From Alphaproteobacteria bacterium (GTDB lineage: Bacteria > Pseudomonadota > Alphaproteobacteria > UBA6615): a DNA stretch of 64,000 nt. The translations under genes were made by a program, and so were the position numbers. The notes beneath the pieces were generated by a model. The model was not told where the DNA came from and did no database searches. It saw nothing but the letters and a program-made list of their open reading frames with translations. The DNA is taken from NCBI GenBank assembly GCA_009694135.1, contig SHVS01000005.1, forward strand, positions 25,017 to 89,016. Reading direction: 5' to 3'. Below are positions 21,265 to 30,236 of the stretch, one piece after another; position 1 is the first letter of the stretch, and every line of letters starts with the position of its first letter.

Positions 21265-22089
21265 CTAGTCCCAAGCCAGCACCTCGACCGCATCGCCGAC
21301 GGCGATCCGCCCCGCGCCGGCGTGATTGAAATTGCGCCCGAAGGTGACCCCCGCCGCCGCACGCCGATAGCTGGCAAGCGTTGCCAGCGGTTCCTTGCCG
21401 CGTAGGCCGGTCGCTGGGTCGGTGGTGGTGATGGCGCAGCGCACGCAGCTCGCCATGCCGGTGAACTCGATCATGCCCACGCGCATGCGGGCGATGCGGT
21501 CCTCGGCGTAGGCGGCGCTGTTGGACAACACGATGTTCGGCCGGAAACGCTGCATCGGCAGCGGCGCGCCCATACGCCGATTGAGATCGGCGAGCGAGGC
21601 TTCGGACGCGATCAGGAATGGGTAGCCATCGGCGAAGGCGAGCGCACCTACGCCCCGGCTTGGTGCACGCACACCGTGGTCGGGCATACGCACGAGGCGA
21701 TAGTCGCCCGGGCGCTCGCGCGCGCAATAGGCGCTGATCCAGTCCGCAGCCTGCGTGCCCTGATCGACGGCAAGGCATTTTTGGCCCCAGACCCGAACTG
21801 TGACCTCCGCTCCCGCTCGCCCCGTCAAGGGCAGATGCAATTCGGGCATGGACGGCGCGCGCAGAGACAACGTGTTGCCCGTGATCGCCGTGTCGATAAA
21901 ACACATCGATGCAACGGCGACGCCAAGACTTTGCTCGGCCCGCTGGGCGACGAAACGTCCGCGCTCGTCGATCACCATCCATTGCCGGTCGTAGCGAATG
22001 CCCATGCGAGTGATATCCGCCGCCTGCAGAGCAATTCCGCGGCACGACTTAACCGGGTAACAATGGAGTTCGCTGACAGAGACGGTCAT
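21265..22089 (-). CDS. MOSC domain-containing protein
   Basis: Beta-barrel N-domain MTVSVSELHCYPVKSCRGIAL, FRPNIVLS, RCAITTTDPATGLRGKEPLATLASYR. Confidence 0.92.
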   Translation of the reverse strand: MTVSVSELHCYPVKSCRGIALQAADITRMGIRYDRQWMVIDERGRFVAQRAEQSLGVAVASMCFIDTAITGNTLSLRAPSMPELHLPLTGRAGAEVTVRVWGQKCLAVDQGTQAADWISAYCARERPGDYRLVRMPDHGVRAPSRGVGALAFADGYPFLIASEASLADLNRRMGAPLPMQRFRPNIVLSNSAAYAEDRIARMRVGMIEFTGMASCVRCAITTTDPATGLRGKEPLATLASYRRAAAGVTFGRNFNHAGAGRIAVGDAVEVLAWD

Positions 22090-22128
22090 TTCCTGTCGCC
22101 AGCTATTGAGCGACCGCTGGCACTAAGC

Positions 22129-22205
22129 TGGCGCGCCCGGCAGGACTCGAACCTGCGACCCCAAGCTTAGAAGGCTTGTGCTCTGTCCACCTGAGCTACG
22201 GGCGC
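22129..22205 (-). tRNA. tRNA-Arg (anticodon TCT), CCA encoded
   Basis: GCGCCCG/CGGGCGC acceptor, CAAGC-CTTCTAA-GCTTG anticodon arm, GCAGG-TTCGAGT-CCTGC T arm, then G+CCA. Confidence 0.96.
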
Positions 22206-22237
22206 CCATGGAGCGATTCGCCGTCGATCATACCCTT

Positions 22238-22543
22238 TTAGTGCGTCCATAGGCCCTTGCGTTTATGCGCAAAGTTCTCGGCATAAGCTTTGGGCTTCAC
22301 CGCAAGCGGTTGCGGCTCCGCGACCTGGACCTCAAGTCCCTGGCGCACGGCATAGGCCTCGGCCGCCGCGCGGGTCTCGAAGGAGAGCCGGACTTGCCCC
22401 TGGGTGTCGCTGGCCCCGCTCCAGCCCATCAGCGGGTCGGGACGCGGCTTGCGCGCGGTCTCATATTCAAGCACCCAATCATGTGTCTTCGCCCGCCCGG
22501 ATTGGGTGGCCGTCTTCGCCGGCTGGTATATGCGCGCCCGCAT
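22238..22543 (-). CDS. ETC complex I subunit conserved region protein (NDUFS4-like)
   Basis: MRARIYQPAKTATQSGRAKTHDWVLEYE...DPLMGWSGASDTQGQVRLSFETRAAAEAYA. Confidence 0.92.
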   Translation of the reverse strand: MRARIYQPAKTATQSGRAKTHDWVLEYETARKPRPDPLMGWSGASDTQGQVRLSFETRAAAEAYAVRQGLEVQVAEPQPLAVKPKAYAENFAHKRKGLWTH

Positions 22544-22578
22544 GTTTTATGTCCCCTCGGCCTGGACCTTCGTTCATC

Positions 22579-22655
22579 TGGTCGGGGCGGCTGGATTCGA
22601 ACCAACGACCCTCAGCTCCCAAAGCTGATGCTCTACCGGGCTGAGCTACGCCCCG
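22579..22655 (-). tRNA. tRNA-Pro (anticodon TGG), CCA encoded
   Basis: CGGGGCG/CGCCCCG acceptor, TCAGC-TTTGGGA-GCTGA anticodon arm, A+CCA 3' end. Confidence 0.96.
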
Positions 22656-22741
22656 ACCGGCTGAGAACTAAGGGGGTTTCACCGCCGGCGCAAGACTGCG
22701 AGCCTGTCCGCCATCGAACCAAACCCCTCTGGAGCCCCGCC

Positions 22742-23404
22742 ATGGCCAGCGCCAACTGGATGATCGACCCGAAGATCGCCGACTACATACGAGCCGCCAC
22801 GCTGCGCGAGCCTTCGCCTCTGGTTCGCTTACGTGAACTCACCCAGGCCAAGATCGAACGCGCGGGGATGCAGATCGCGCCCGAACAGGGGCAGTTCATG
22901 GCTCTGCTGGTCCGGCTGATCGGCGCCAGGCGCTGCCTCGAGATTGGCACCTATACCGGTTACAGTTCGACGGCGATGGCACTGGCCCTGCCCGAGGATG
23001 GACGGCTGCTGTGCTGCGACGTCAGCGAGGCCTGGACCCCCTATGCGCGCAAGGCCTGGGCCGAGGCGGGCGTGGCGCACAAGGTCGAGCTCCGCCTGGC
23101 GCCGGCGGTCGAGACCCTGGCAGCGCTTACGGCCGAGGGCGCGCGTTTCGATCTGGCGTTCATCGACGCCGACAAGGAAAATTACGACGCCTATTACGAA
23201 GGCTGCCTAAAGCTGGTGCGGCCGGGCGGGCTGATCATGATTGATAACGTATTATGGTCGGGCGCGGTCGCCAATCCCGAGGATCACTCGCCCCCGACCG
23301 AGGCGGTGCGCGCCCTTAACGCCAAAATCGCGGAAGATCGCCGGGCGCTCCCCACGATGGTGCCGATTGGCGACGGTCTTACCCTGGCGCAGGTCATCGG
23401 CTGA
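22742..23404 (+). CDS. Class I SAM-dependent O-methyltransferase (COMT/CCoAMT-like)
   Basis: CLEIGTYTGYSSTAMALALP, FIDADKENYDAYYEGCLKLVRPGGLIMIDNVLWSG. Confidence 0.93.
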   Translation: MASANWMIDPKIADYIRAATLREPSPLVRLRELTQAKIERAGMQIAPEQGQFMALLVRLIGARRCLEIGTYTGYSSTAMALALPEDGRLLCCDVSEAWTPYARKAWAEAGVAHKVELRLAPAVETLAALTAEGARFDLAFIDADKENYDAYYEGCLKLVRPGGLIMIDNVLWSGAVANPEDHSPPTEAVRALNAKIAEDRRALPTMVPIGDGLTLAQVIG

Positions 23405-23482
23405 TTTCCCTCAGCCTTCGTTAACGAGTCCAACCGAAACTGCTCTGCCGGAGTTTTTTTGCCGGCGGGGTTGGGGGATCGG

Positions 23483-23800
23483 ATGGTGCGTTGGACCTGT
23501 GCAGCGGCGCTGCTGTTGACGGCTTGTGCGTCGCCGCAAGTCGCGGCCGATGACGATCCCGTCGAGATGCAGATGTGCGTCGACCGCGACATGCTTCTGC
23601 GCCAACTTCATTCCAAGTTCGACGAGACGCCGATCGCCGTCGGCCTTACCAGCGCGGGCGGAGTCATGGAGTTGCTTATCAGCAAGCAGGGCCGCACCTG
23701 GACACTGATCGTCACGCGCCCGAGCGGCTTGTCCTGCCTGTTCACCGCCGGCGAGGGCTGGGAACCCCTGCCCGCACCGGCGACCGAGATCCGCTTCTAA
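23483..23800 (+). CDS. Hypothetical lipoprotein-like secreted protein
   Basis: MVRWTCAAALLLTACASP lipobox-like N-terminus, two further Cys residues. Confidence 0.65.
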   Translation: MVRWTCAAALLLTACASPQVAADDDPVEMQMCVDRDMLLRQLHSKFDETPIAVGLTSAGGVMELLISKQGRTWTLIVTRPSGLSCLFTAGEGWEPLPAPATEIRF

Positions 23801-23804
23801 AGCA

Positions 23805-24278
23805 CTAGCGCCGCAGCGTGAACGCGGCATAGACGACGCGGTCGCCGACGCCGATCCCGAGCCGGGCCGACGTCCCGCCATTCAGCTCCAAAACAGCTTG
23901 CGCCAACGCGCCAGAGCCAATCGTCACCGTCGAATGCGGAACCGTGCGCTCGGCGATATTCACGATCTTTCCGTCGGCGGCGATGAACAGCATATCCAGC
24001 GGGATGAAGGTGTTAGCCATCCACATCAAGAGCGGCTGCTCATGATCATAGAGAAACAGCATCCCGGCATCGGTCGCCAGCTTTTGGCGGTACATCAGCC
24101 CCTGCGCCTGCTGCTCGGGCGTAAGCGCGAGTTCGATGTCGAAGCTGTACTTACCCGCCTTGGTCTCGATGTCCAGCTTGGTGCGATCGAAGGTTTGCAA
24201 ACCCTGCTGCGCTGAAGCCGCCAAAGGGAGCAGCACGAGAGATGCGCACAGCGCCCGCCGCGAAAGCATGACTTGCAT
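23805..24278 (-). CDS. DUF192 family protein
   Basis: FDIELALTPEQQAQGLMYRQKLATDAGMLFLYDHEQPLLMWMANTFIPLDMLFIAADGKIVNI. Confidence 0.92.
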   Translation of the reverse strand: MQVMLSRRALCASLVLLPLAASAQQGLQTFDRTKLDIETKAGKYSFDIELALTPEQQAQGLMYRQKLATDAGMLFLYDHEQPLLMWMANTFIPLDMLFIAADGKIVNIAERTVPHSTVTIGSGALAQAVLELNGGTSARLGIGVGDRVVYAAFTLRR

Positions 24279-24291
24279 CGATTGAATGTCC

Positions 24292-26235
24292 TTACTCTGC
24301 CGCCGCCGGAGCCGAGGCGACGGGCGCGCGTTGCTGCGTCCCCTGGCCATCGAGCGCGAGCTGCGCCTTGGCCGAGCTTTCCAATTGCCGCCGCCACATG
24401 GCGGCATAGCGCCCCCCTTGGCTCAAAAGATCCGTATGCCGGCCACGTTCGACCACTTTGCCATCGTCGAGCACGATAATCTGGTCGGCGTCGACCACGG
24501 TCGATAAGCGGTGCGCGATGACCAGCGTCGTGCGATTGGCCGAAACCTCCCTTAGCGAACGCTGGATTTCCTTTTCCGTATGGGTGTCGAGCGACGAGGT
24601 CGCCTCGTCGAAGAGGAAAATGCGCGGGCGCTTCAAGACCGTGCGCGCGATCGCCACGCGCTGCTTCTCGCCGCCGGACAGCTTCAGTCCGCGTTCGCCG
24701 ACGACGGTGTTGTAACCATCGGGCAGGGCGCGCACGAAATCGCTGATTTGCGCCAGGCGCGCCGCTTCGTCGACCTCGTCGTTCGTGGACTGCGGCCGAC
24801 CGAAGTTGATGTTGTAAAAGATGCTATCGTTGAACAGCACGGTGTCCTGCGGAACGATGCCGATCGCCGCGCGCAAGCTCGATTGGCTCACGTCGCGGAT
24901 GTCCTGGCCGTCGATCGTGATCCGCCCCTCGTCGATATCGTAGAAGCGGAACAGCAGCCGGCTGATGGTCGATTTGCCGGCGCCGGTCGGGCCGACGATG
25001 GCCACGGTCGATCCGGCCGGAACCTCGAAGCTCACGCCCTTGAGGATCGGGCGGCGCGGGTCATAGCTGAAATGCACGTTGTCGAAGCGCACCGTGCCGC
25101 CACGAACGGCGAGCGCCGGCGCGCCCGGTTTGTCGGCCACTTCCTGCGCCACTTCAAGCAGGGCGAACATCGACTCCATATCGATCAACGACTGGATCAC
25201 TTCGCGATAGACGACGCCGAGCCAGTTGAGCGGGATTGATAGCTGAATCAGATAGGCGTTGACGGCGACGAAATCGCCGATGGTCATGGTTCCGGCAGCG
25301 ACGCCATAGCCGGCCATGACCATCATCGTCGTCAGGCCGCAGGCGATCAGCACGCCTTGTCCGATATTGAGCAGCGACAGCGTCGTCTTCGACTTGATCG
25401 CCGCGTGCTCGTAACGCCGCAGGGCGTCGTCGTAGCGCTCGGCCTCGTGTTCCTCGTTGCCGAAATACTTGACCGTCTCATAGTTGAGCAAGCTATCGAC
25501 GGCGCGGGTCGAGGCCTCTTGCTCGGTCCGGTTCATCTCGCGCCGGAACTGCCGGCGCCATTCGGTCATCATCACCGTGAAGGCAACATAGGTAACGATC
25601 AGCGCGACGATAACCACACTGAACCAACCGCTATACATCACCCACAAGATGCCGATGACCAACGCCAGTTCGACCAGCGTCGGCAGGATATTGAACAGCA
25701 AAATGCGTAGCAGCTGATCGATGCCATTCGTCCCGCGCTCGATCGCCCGGCTCAAGCCGCCGGTCTGGCGGTCGAGGTGGAAGCGGAGCGAAAGAGCATG
25801 CAGATGGCGGAAGGCCTGCAGCGCGACCCGGCGCATCGAGCGCTGCGCCACCTTGGCGAAAATGAGGTCGCGCAGCTCGGCCATGGTCATGCCGCCGACG
25901 CGCAGCGTGCCATAGGCGAGGATCAGTGCGACCGGCACGGCGACTATGCCGAGCGCCACGGCCTCGGGCCCCTGCTTGGCCAGTGCCGTCAATGCGTCGA
26001 CCGCGTATTTGTAGGCCAGCGGCACATAGACCGAGACGACTTTGGCCGCGAGCAGCAGCACGATCGCCGCCACCACCCGAAGCCGGAGTTCAAGCTGGCC
26101 CTTCGGCCACAAATAGGGGATCAACGCGCGCACGGCGCGCCCCTCGAACCCGGTCACGGGCATGACCGGCGGTTCGCCGGAGCGTCCGCCACCGCCAAAC
26201 CGGCCGCCGCCCATCCCCATTCCGCGTGGCATCAC
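24292..26235 (-). CDS. ATM1-type heavy-metal/thiol ABC exporter (fused TM-ATPase)
   Basis: GPTGAGKSTISRLLFRFYD, LSGGEKQRVAIARTVLKRPRIFLFDEATSSLD; LNFLLNYETVKYFGNEEHEAERYD-type region (NYETVKYFGNE) typical of ATM1 exporters. Confidence 0.93.
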   Translation of the reverse strand: MMPRGMGMGGGRFGGGGRSGEPPVMPVTGFEGRAVRALIPYLWPKGQLELRLRVVAAIVLLLAAKVVSVYVPLAYKYAVDALTALAKQGPEAVALGIVAVPVALILAYGTLRVGGMTMAELRDLIFAKVAQRSMRRVALQAFRHLHALSLRFHLDRQTGGLSRAIERGTNGIDQLLRILLFNILPTLVELALVIGILWVMYSGWFSVVIVALIVTYVAFTVMMTEWRRQFRREMNRTEQEASTRAVDSLLNYETVKYFGNEEHEAERYDDALRRYEHAAIKSKTTLSLLNIGQGVLIACGLTTMMVMAGYGVAAGTMTIGDFVAVNAYLIQLSIPLNWLGVVYREVIQSLIDMESMFALLEVAQEVADKPGAPALAVRGGTVRFDNVHFSYDPRRPILKGVSFEVPAGSTVAIVGPTGAGKSTISRLLFRFYDIDEGRITIDGQDIRDVSQSSLRAAIGIVPQDTVLFNDSIFYNINFGRPQSTNDEVDEAARLAQISDFVRALPDGYNTVVGERGLKLSGGEKQRVAIARTVLKRPRIFLFDEATSSLDTHTEKEIQRSLREVSANRTTLVIAHRLSTVVDADQIIVLDDGKVVERGRHTDLLSQGGRYAAMWRRQLESSAKAQLALDGQGTQQRAPVASAPAAAE

Positions 26236-26301
26236 TGACCCTCGTGGTAGCCGGACCCTAACGTGGTGCCTAGCGGCGCGCCGCGCAAACCCTGGCGTTG
26301 C

Positions 26302-27615
26302 TTATAAATAGCGCAACCAGACATAGGCGGTCGAGATAACAATGCTCATGAGCATCATCGGAAAAGCATACCACAGAAAGGACATGAAGCGGAATGGCAC
26401 CCCGGCGCGCTCGGCAATGCCGGCTACCGTCAGATTGGCGCTCGCCCCGATCAGCGTCCCATTACCGCCCAGGCAGGCGCCAAGCGACAGCGACCACCAC
26501 AGCGGCAGCAAGGCCTCCGGCCCGCCGAAACTGGGCGCCATGTTTTGAATGACCGGGATCATGGTGGCGACGAAGGGAATATTGTCGATCGCCGCCGATA
26601 GCAGGGCCGACGCCCAGATCAGCGCCACGGCCGTGACGGCCAAATTGCCCCCGGTCAGGCCAATGATCTCCTTGGCGAACCAGTCGAGCAGCCCGGCGCG
26701 TTGGACGCCAGCCACAATGGCGAAGAGTCCGACGAAGAAAAAGATCGTGATCCAATCCACTTCGGCGAAGCTGCGGTTGATCCGCGCGACCTGCGCTTCG
26801 ATCGGGAGGCCTCGGGTATCGAGCAGCAGCAGCAAAGCGGCGCCGCATAGCGCGATCGTGCCGGCATCGAGGCCGGTCTGGTGCGCGGTGACGAAGCCAA
26901 GCACCACCACGCCGAAGACGGCGAGCGCCTGCTTGAGCAGCCGGTGATCGGTAATCGTGGCCGATGGCTCCAGCGCCATCACGGCCGCCCGCGCCCCTGG
27001 ATCGGCGCGCATCCTGCGCCCCCAGACCAGATGGTTGACGACGAGCTGGGCCGCCAGAACCACGAGGATCACAGGGGTCAAGTGCCAGACAAAGTCGTTG
27101 AAGGTCAGCCCGGCGGCCGAACCGATGAGGATATTCGGCGGATCGCCTATGAGGGTCGCGGTGCCGCCGATATTGGAGGCGAATATTTCCGTGAATAGAA
27201 AAGGATAAGGCGGAACTTTAAGTTGTTCGGTGAGAACGAGCGTAACTGGCGCGATGAGTAGGACCGCGGTCACATTGTCGAGGAACGCCGATGCGACGGC
27301 GGTGACCAGTGTCAGCAGCACCAAGACCGTCCACGGCTCGCCGCGCCCGGCCTTGGCCGCCCACACCGCCAGATACTGGAACATGCCGCTGCGGCGCGCG
27401 ACGGCGACCAGCAACATCATGCCAATGAGCAGCGCCAGGGTGTTGAAATCCACGCCCGCGATCGCTTGCTTTTGCGTGATAACACCGCTGACGATCATCA
27501 CGCCCGCGCCGATCAGCGCGACAATCGCTCGATTGATGCGCTCGGTCATGATCAGCGCATAGGTGATCAGCAAAATCGCGGTCGAAGTCCACAAGGGATC
27601 GAAGCCGAAGACCAT
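26302..27615 (-). CDS. SLC13/ArsB-NhaD-type ion transporter
   Basis: 12-TM; IGDPPNILIGSAAGL and GNGTLIGASANLTVAGIAERAG motifs. Confidence 0.92.
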   Translation of the reverse strand: MVFGFDPLWTSTAILLITYALIMTERINRAIVALIGAGVMIVSGVITQKQAIAGVDFNTLALLIGMMLLVAVARRSGMFQYLAVWAAKAGRGEPWTVLVLLTLVTAVASAFLDNVTAVLLIAPVTLVLTEQLKVPPYPFLFTEIFASNIGGTATLIGDPPNILIGSAAGLTFNDFVWHLTPVILVVLAAQLVVNHLVWGRRMRADPGARAAVMALEPSATITDHRLLKQALAVFGVVVLGFVTAHQTGLDAGTIALCGAALLLLLDTRGLPIEAQVARINRSFAEVDWITIFFFVGLFAIVAGVQRAGLLDWFAKEIIGLTGGNLAVTAVALIWASALLSAAIDNIPFVATMIPVIQNMAPSFGGPEALLPLWWSLSLGACLGGNGTLIGASANLTVAGIAERAGVPFRFMSFLWYAFPMMLMSIVISTAYVWLRYL

Positions 27616-27617
27616 GA

Positions 27618-28073
27618 TCAAGCGCGCCCGGCGATTGCGCCCAAGGCATCCCAATAGGACAAAACGCCGACCACCTGTCCGGTCGCCGTTTCTACCACTG
27701 GCAGGGTGCTTCGCTGGCGGTAAAACAGCAGCAGCGCTTCCACGATCGGCGTATCGGGCGCCAGTGTCGGCAGATCCGAACGCGCGTGTGCCTGCAGCGC
27801 TTGGCCGGAAAAATGCTCGAGTTTAGTATGCAAGCCAGGCAGATCATCAGGCATAAAGCGCAAATTGGGGACCAGCCGATCGAGCGTGGCTGCTTTGGGC
27901 AGCAACATCCCGAGCAGATCCCAAATGTCGAATACGCCGCGATAGCGCCCGGTGGCGTCCACCACCGGCAAAAGGATGTAGTGCCGCCCAAGCAGGAGCT
28001 CGACCGCCCGTCCGACAGTGTCGGTTTGGCGAACCGTCTCGGGATCGCGCGTCATGATCGAGCCGACGGTCAT
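27618..28073 (-). CDS. CBS-pair domain protein
   Basis: TVGSIMTRDPETVRQTDTVGRAVELLLGRHYILLPVVDATGRYRGVFDIWDLL ... LPVVETATGQVVGVLSYWDAL. Confidence 0.9.
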   Translation of the reverse strand: MTVGSIMTRDPETVRQTDTVGRAVELLLGRHYILLPVVDATGRYRGVFDIWDLLGMLLPKAATLDRLVPNLRFMPDDLPGLHTKLEHFSGQALQAHARSDLPTLAPDTPIVEALLLFYRQRSTLPVVETATGQVVGVLSYWDALGAIAGRA

Positions 28074-28202
28074 GGCTTGTCTCCTCAGCTTGCAGGCGGG
28101 GTCAGTATGATCGGACTCACGGGCCACGCAAATCATGTGTGCTTGTCGGCGAGACGCGGGGACTGTAGAGCCTCTCTCGAAGGCTGACTGGAAGGAATGG
28201 CG

Positions 28203-28775
28203 ATGGAATTGACGGGTTCGATCCGTCTCGACGCATCACGCGAATCGGTTTGGGCGGCGCTCAATGACCCGGAGGTGTTGCGCCGGGCGATTCCCGGCTG
28301 CGATAGCTTAAGCCGCCTTTCGCCAAGTGAATTCACGGCGCGGGTAACGACGCGCATCGGCCCGGCCAAGGCGAGCTTTTCCGGCACGGTCCTGCTGTCG
28401 GAGGTCGATCCGCTTAACAGCTACATGATTTCCGGCGAGGGTACAGGCGGCGCAGCCGGCTTCGCCAAGGGCTCGGCCAAGGTCAAACTCACGGACGAAG
28501 GACAGGCAACCCTGCTCAGCTACAGCGTTTCGGCCAGCGTGGGCGGCAAGCTGGCGCAGATCGGCGGAAGGCTGATCGAGGCCGCCGCGCAGAAGCTGTC
28601 GCAGGAATTCTTCCATAATTTCGCGTCGATCGTCGTTCCGCCGACGGTTGCCGCGGCATCGCCCGCCCCCATGCCCGCGACGGACAGCGCGCCCGCGCCC
28701 CGCTTCGGTTTGGCCATTCCGGCCGCAGTACTTTTGGCGATCCTCCTGCTCCTCTATCGCGCGGCGCATCCTTAA
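28203..28775 (+). CDS. coxG: CoxG / SRPBCC family protein with C-terminal TM
   Basis: MELTGSIRLDASRESVWAALNDPEVLRRAIPGCDSL; Pro/Ala linker and terminal hydrophobic helix. Confidence 0.92.
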   Translation: MELTGSIRLDASRESVWAALNDPEVLRRAIPGCDSLSRLSPSEFTARVTTRIGPAKASFSGTVLLSEVDPLNSYMISGEGTGGAAGFAKGSAKVKLTDEGQATLLSYSVSASVGGKLAQIGGRLIEAAAQKLSQEFFHNFASIVVPPTVAAASPAPMPATDSAPAPRFGLAIPAAVLLAILLLLYRAAHP

Positions 28776-28844
28776 GCGTCCGCTTCCGCCGTTGACGCCA
28801 GCGCGCGCCGGCACAAGACTCCGCGCGGCACCGGGGAGCGCGCG

Positions 28845-29327
28845 ATGATTCAAGTATCACTAACGGTGAACGGCGCGTCCGTGACGGCGGAGATCGAGCC
28901 GCGCATGTTGCTGGTTCAATTCCTGCGCGAGCAGCTTCGTCTGACTGGAACGCATGTCGGCTGCGACACCAGCCAATGCGGCGCCTGCGTCGTCCATGTC
29001 GATGGCGTGTCGGTGAAATCCTGCACAATGCTGGCCGTGCAGGCGCAGGGCGCCGCGGTCGCGACCATCGAAGGCCTGGCCGCGGGCGAAACGCTGCATC
29101 CGATGCAAGCGGCCTTCCGCGCGCACCATGGGCTGCAATGCGGCTATTGCACACCCGGCATGGTGATGAGCGCGCTTGACCTAGTGCGCCACAACCCGGA
29201 CCCGAGCGAGCGCGCAATCCGCGACTGGCTCGACGGAAATCTGTGCCGCTGCACCGGCTATCAGAATATCGTCAAGGCGATCGCGGCCGGCGCGCAGGCG
29301 ATGCGCGGCCCCGCCGCCAGTTCCTAA
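28845..29327 (+). CDS. coxS: Xanthine dehydrogenase-family (2Fe-2S) small subunit, CoxS-like
   Basis: [55 protein letters not shown]. Confidence 0.95.
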   Translation: MIQVSLTVNGASVTAEIEPRMLLVQFLREQLRLTGTHVGCDTSQCGACVVHVDGVSVKSCTMLAVQAQGAAVATIEGLAAGETLHPMQAAFRAHHGLQCGYCTPGMVMSALDLVRHNPDPSERAIRDWLDGNLCRCTGYQNIVKAIAAGAQAMRGPAASS

Positions 29328-29339
29328 GGGCGCTCAAGA

Positions 29340-30133
29340 TGCACGCGTTCAATTATCACCGCCCAACCTCGATCGAAGACGCTACCAAGGCTTTAGCGGC
29401 CGCGGCCGACGGAAAATATCTCGCCGGCGGCATGACGCTGATCCCGACGCTCAAGCAGCGGCTCGCGCGCCAGAGCGACCTGATCGATCTCGCGGCAATT
29501 CAGCAGCTGCGCGGGATTCGCGATGACAAGACGGGCGTGTCCATCGGTGCCATGACCACGCATGCCGAGCTGGCGGCCTCACCCGCGCTACGCGCCAAGC
29601 TTGGCGGACTGGCCCGACTGGCCGAGTGCATCGGTGACCCGCAAGTCAGAAACCGAGGCACCATCGGTGGCGCGCTCGCCAACAACGACCCGGCGGCGGA
29701 TTATCCCGCCGCCTGCCTGGCGCTTGGCGCGACGATCGTGACCGACCGGCGGGAAATCGCCGCCGATGGTTTCTTCAAGGGATTGTTCGAGACCGCCCTG
29801 GACGCCGGCGAGTTGATCACGGGGGTGCGGTTTCCCCTGGCCCGAAAATCCGCCTACGCCAAGTTCCGTAATCCGGCCTCGGGCTATGCCATCGTCGGCG
29901 TGTTCGTGGCGCAGTGTAGCGGCGAGTCGCGCGTGGCCGTGACCGGCGCGCGGCAGAGCGGCGTTTTTCGCATCGAAGAGATGGAGCGGGCGCTGACCAA
30001 GTCCTGGAGTCCCGACGCGGTGGCGAAACTCTCGGTCACGGCCGAGGGCCTTAACGCGGATATCCACGCCTCGGCGGTGTATCGCGCGCAGCTGATCACC
30101 GTGATGGCCAGGCGCGCGGTGGCAGCCGCCTGA
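29340..30133 (+). CDS. coxM: Xanthine dehydrogenase-family FAD-binding medium subunit, CoxM-like
   Basis: LAGGMTLIPTLKQRL, RNRGTIGGALANNDPAADYPAACLAL. Confidence 0.94.
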
Positions 30134-30236
30134 TGCCGCCGCCCCGGTCACCGCGCGCACGGAACATCCAAAATCTACGCGCCCGCGTGCGACGCTCGCG
30201 CTCACGATCCTGGCGCTGCTTCTCGGCGGCCTATGG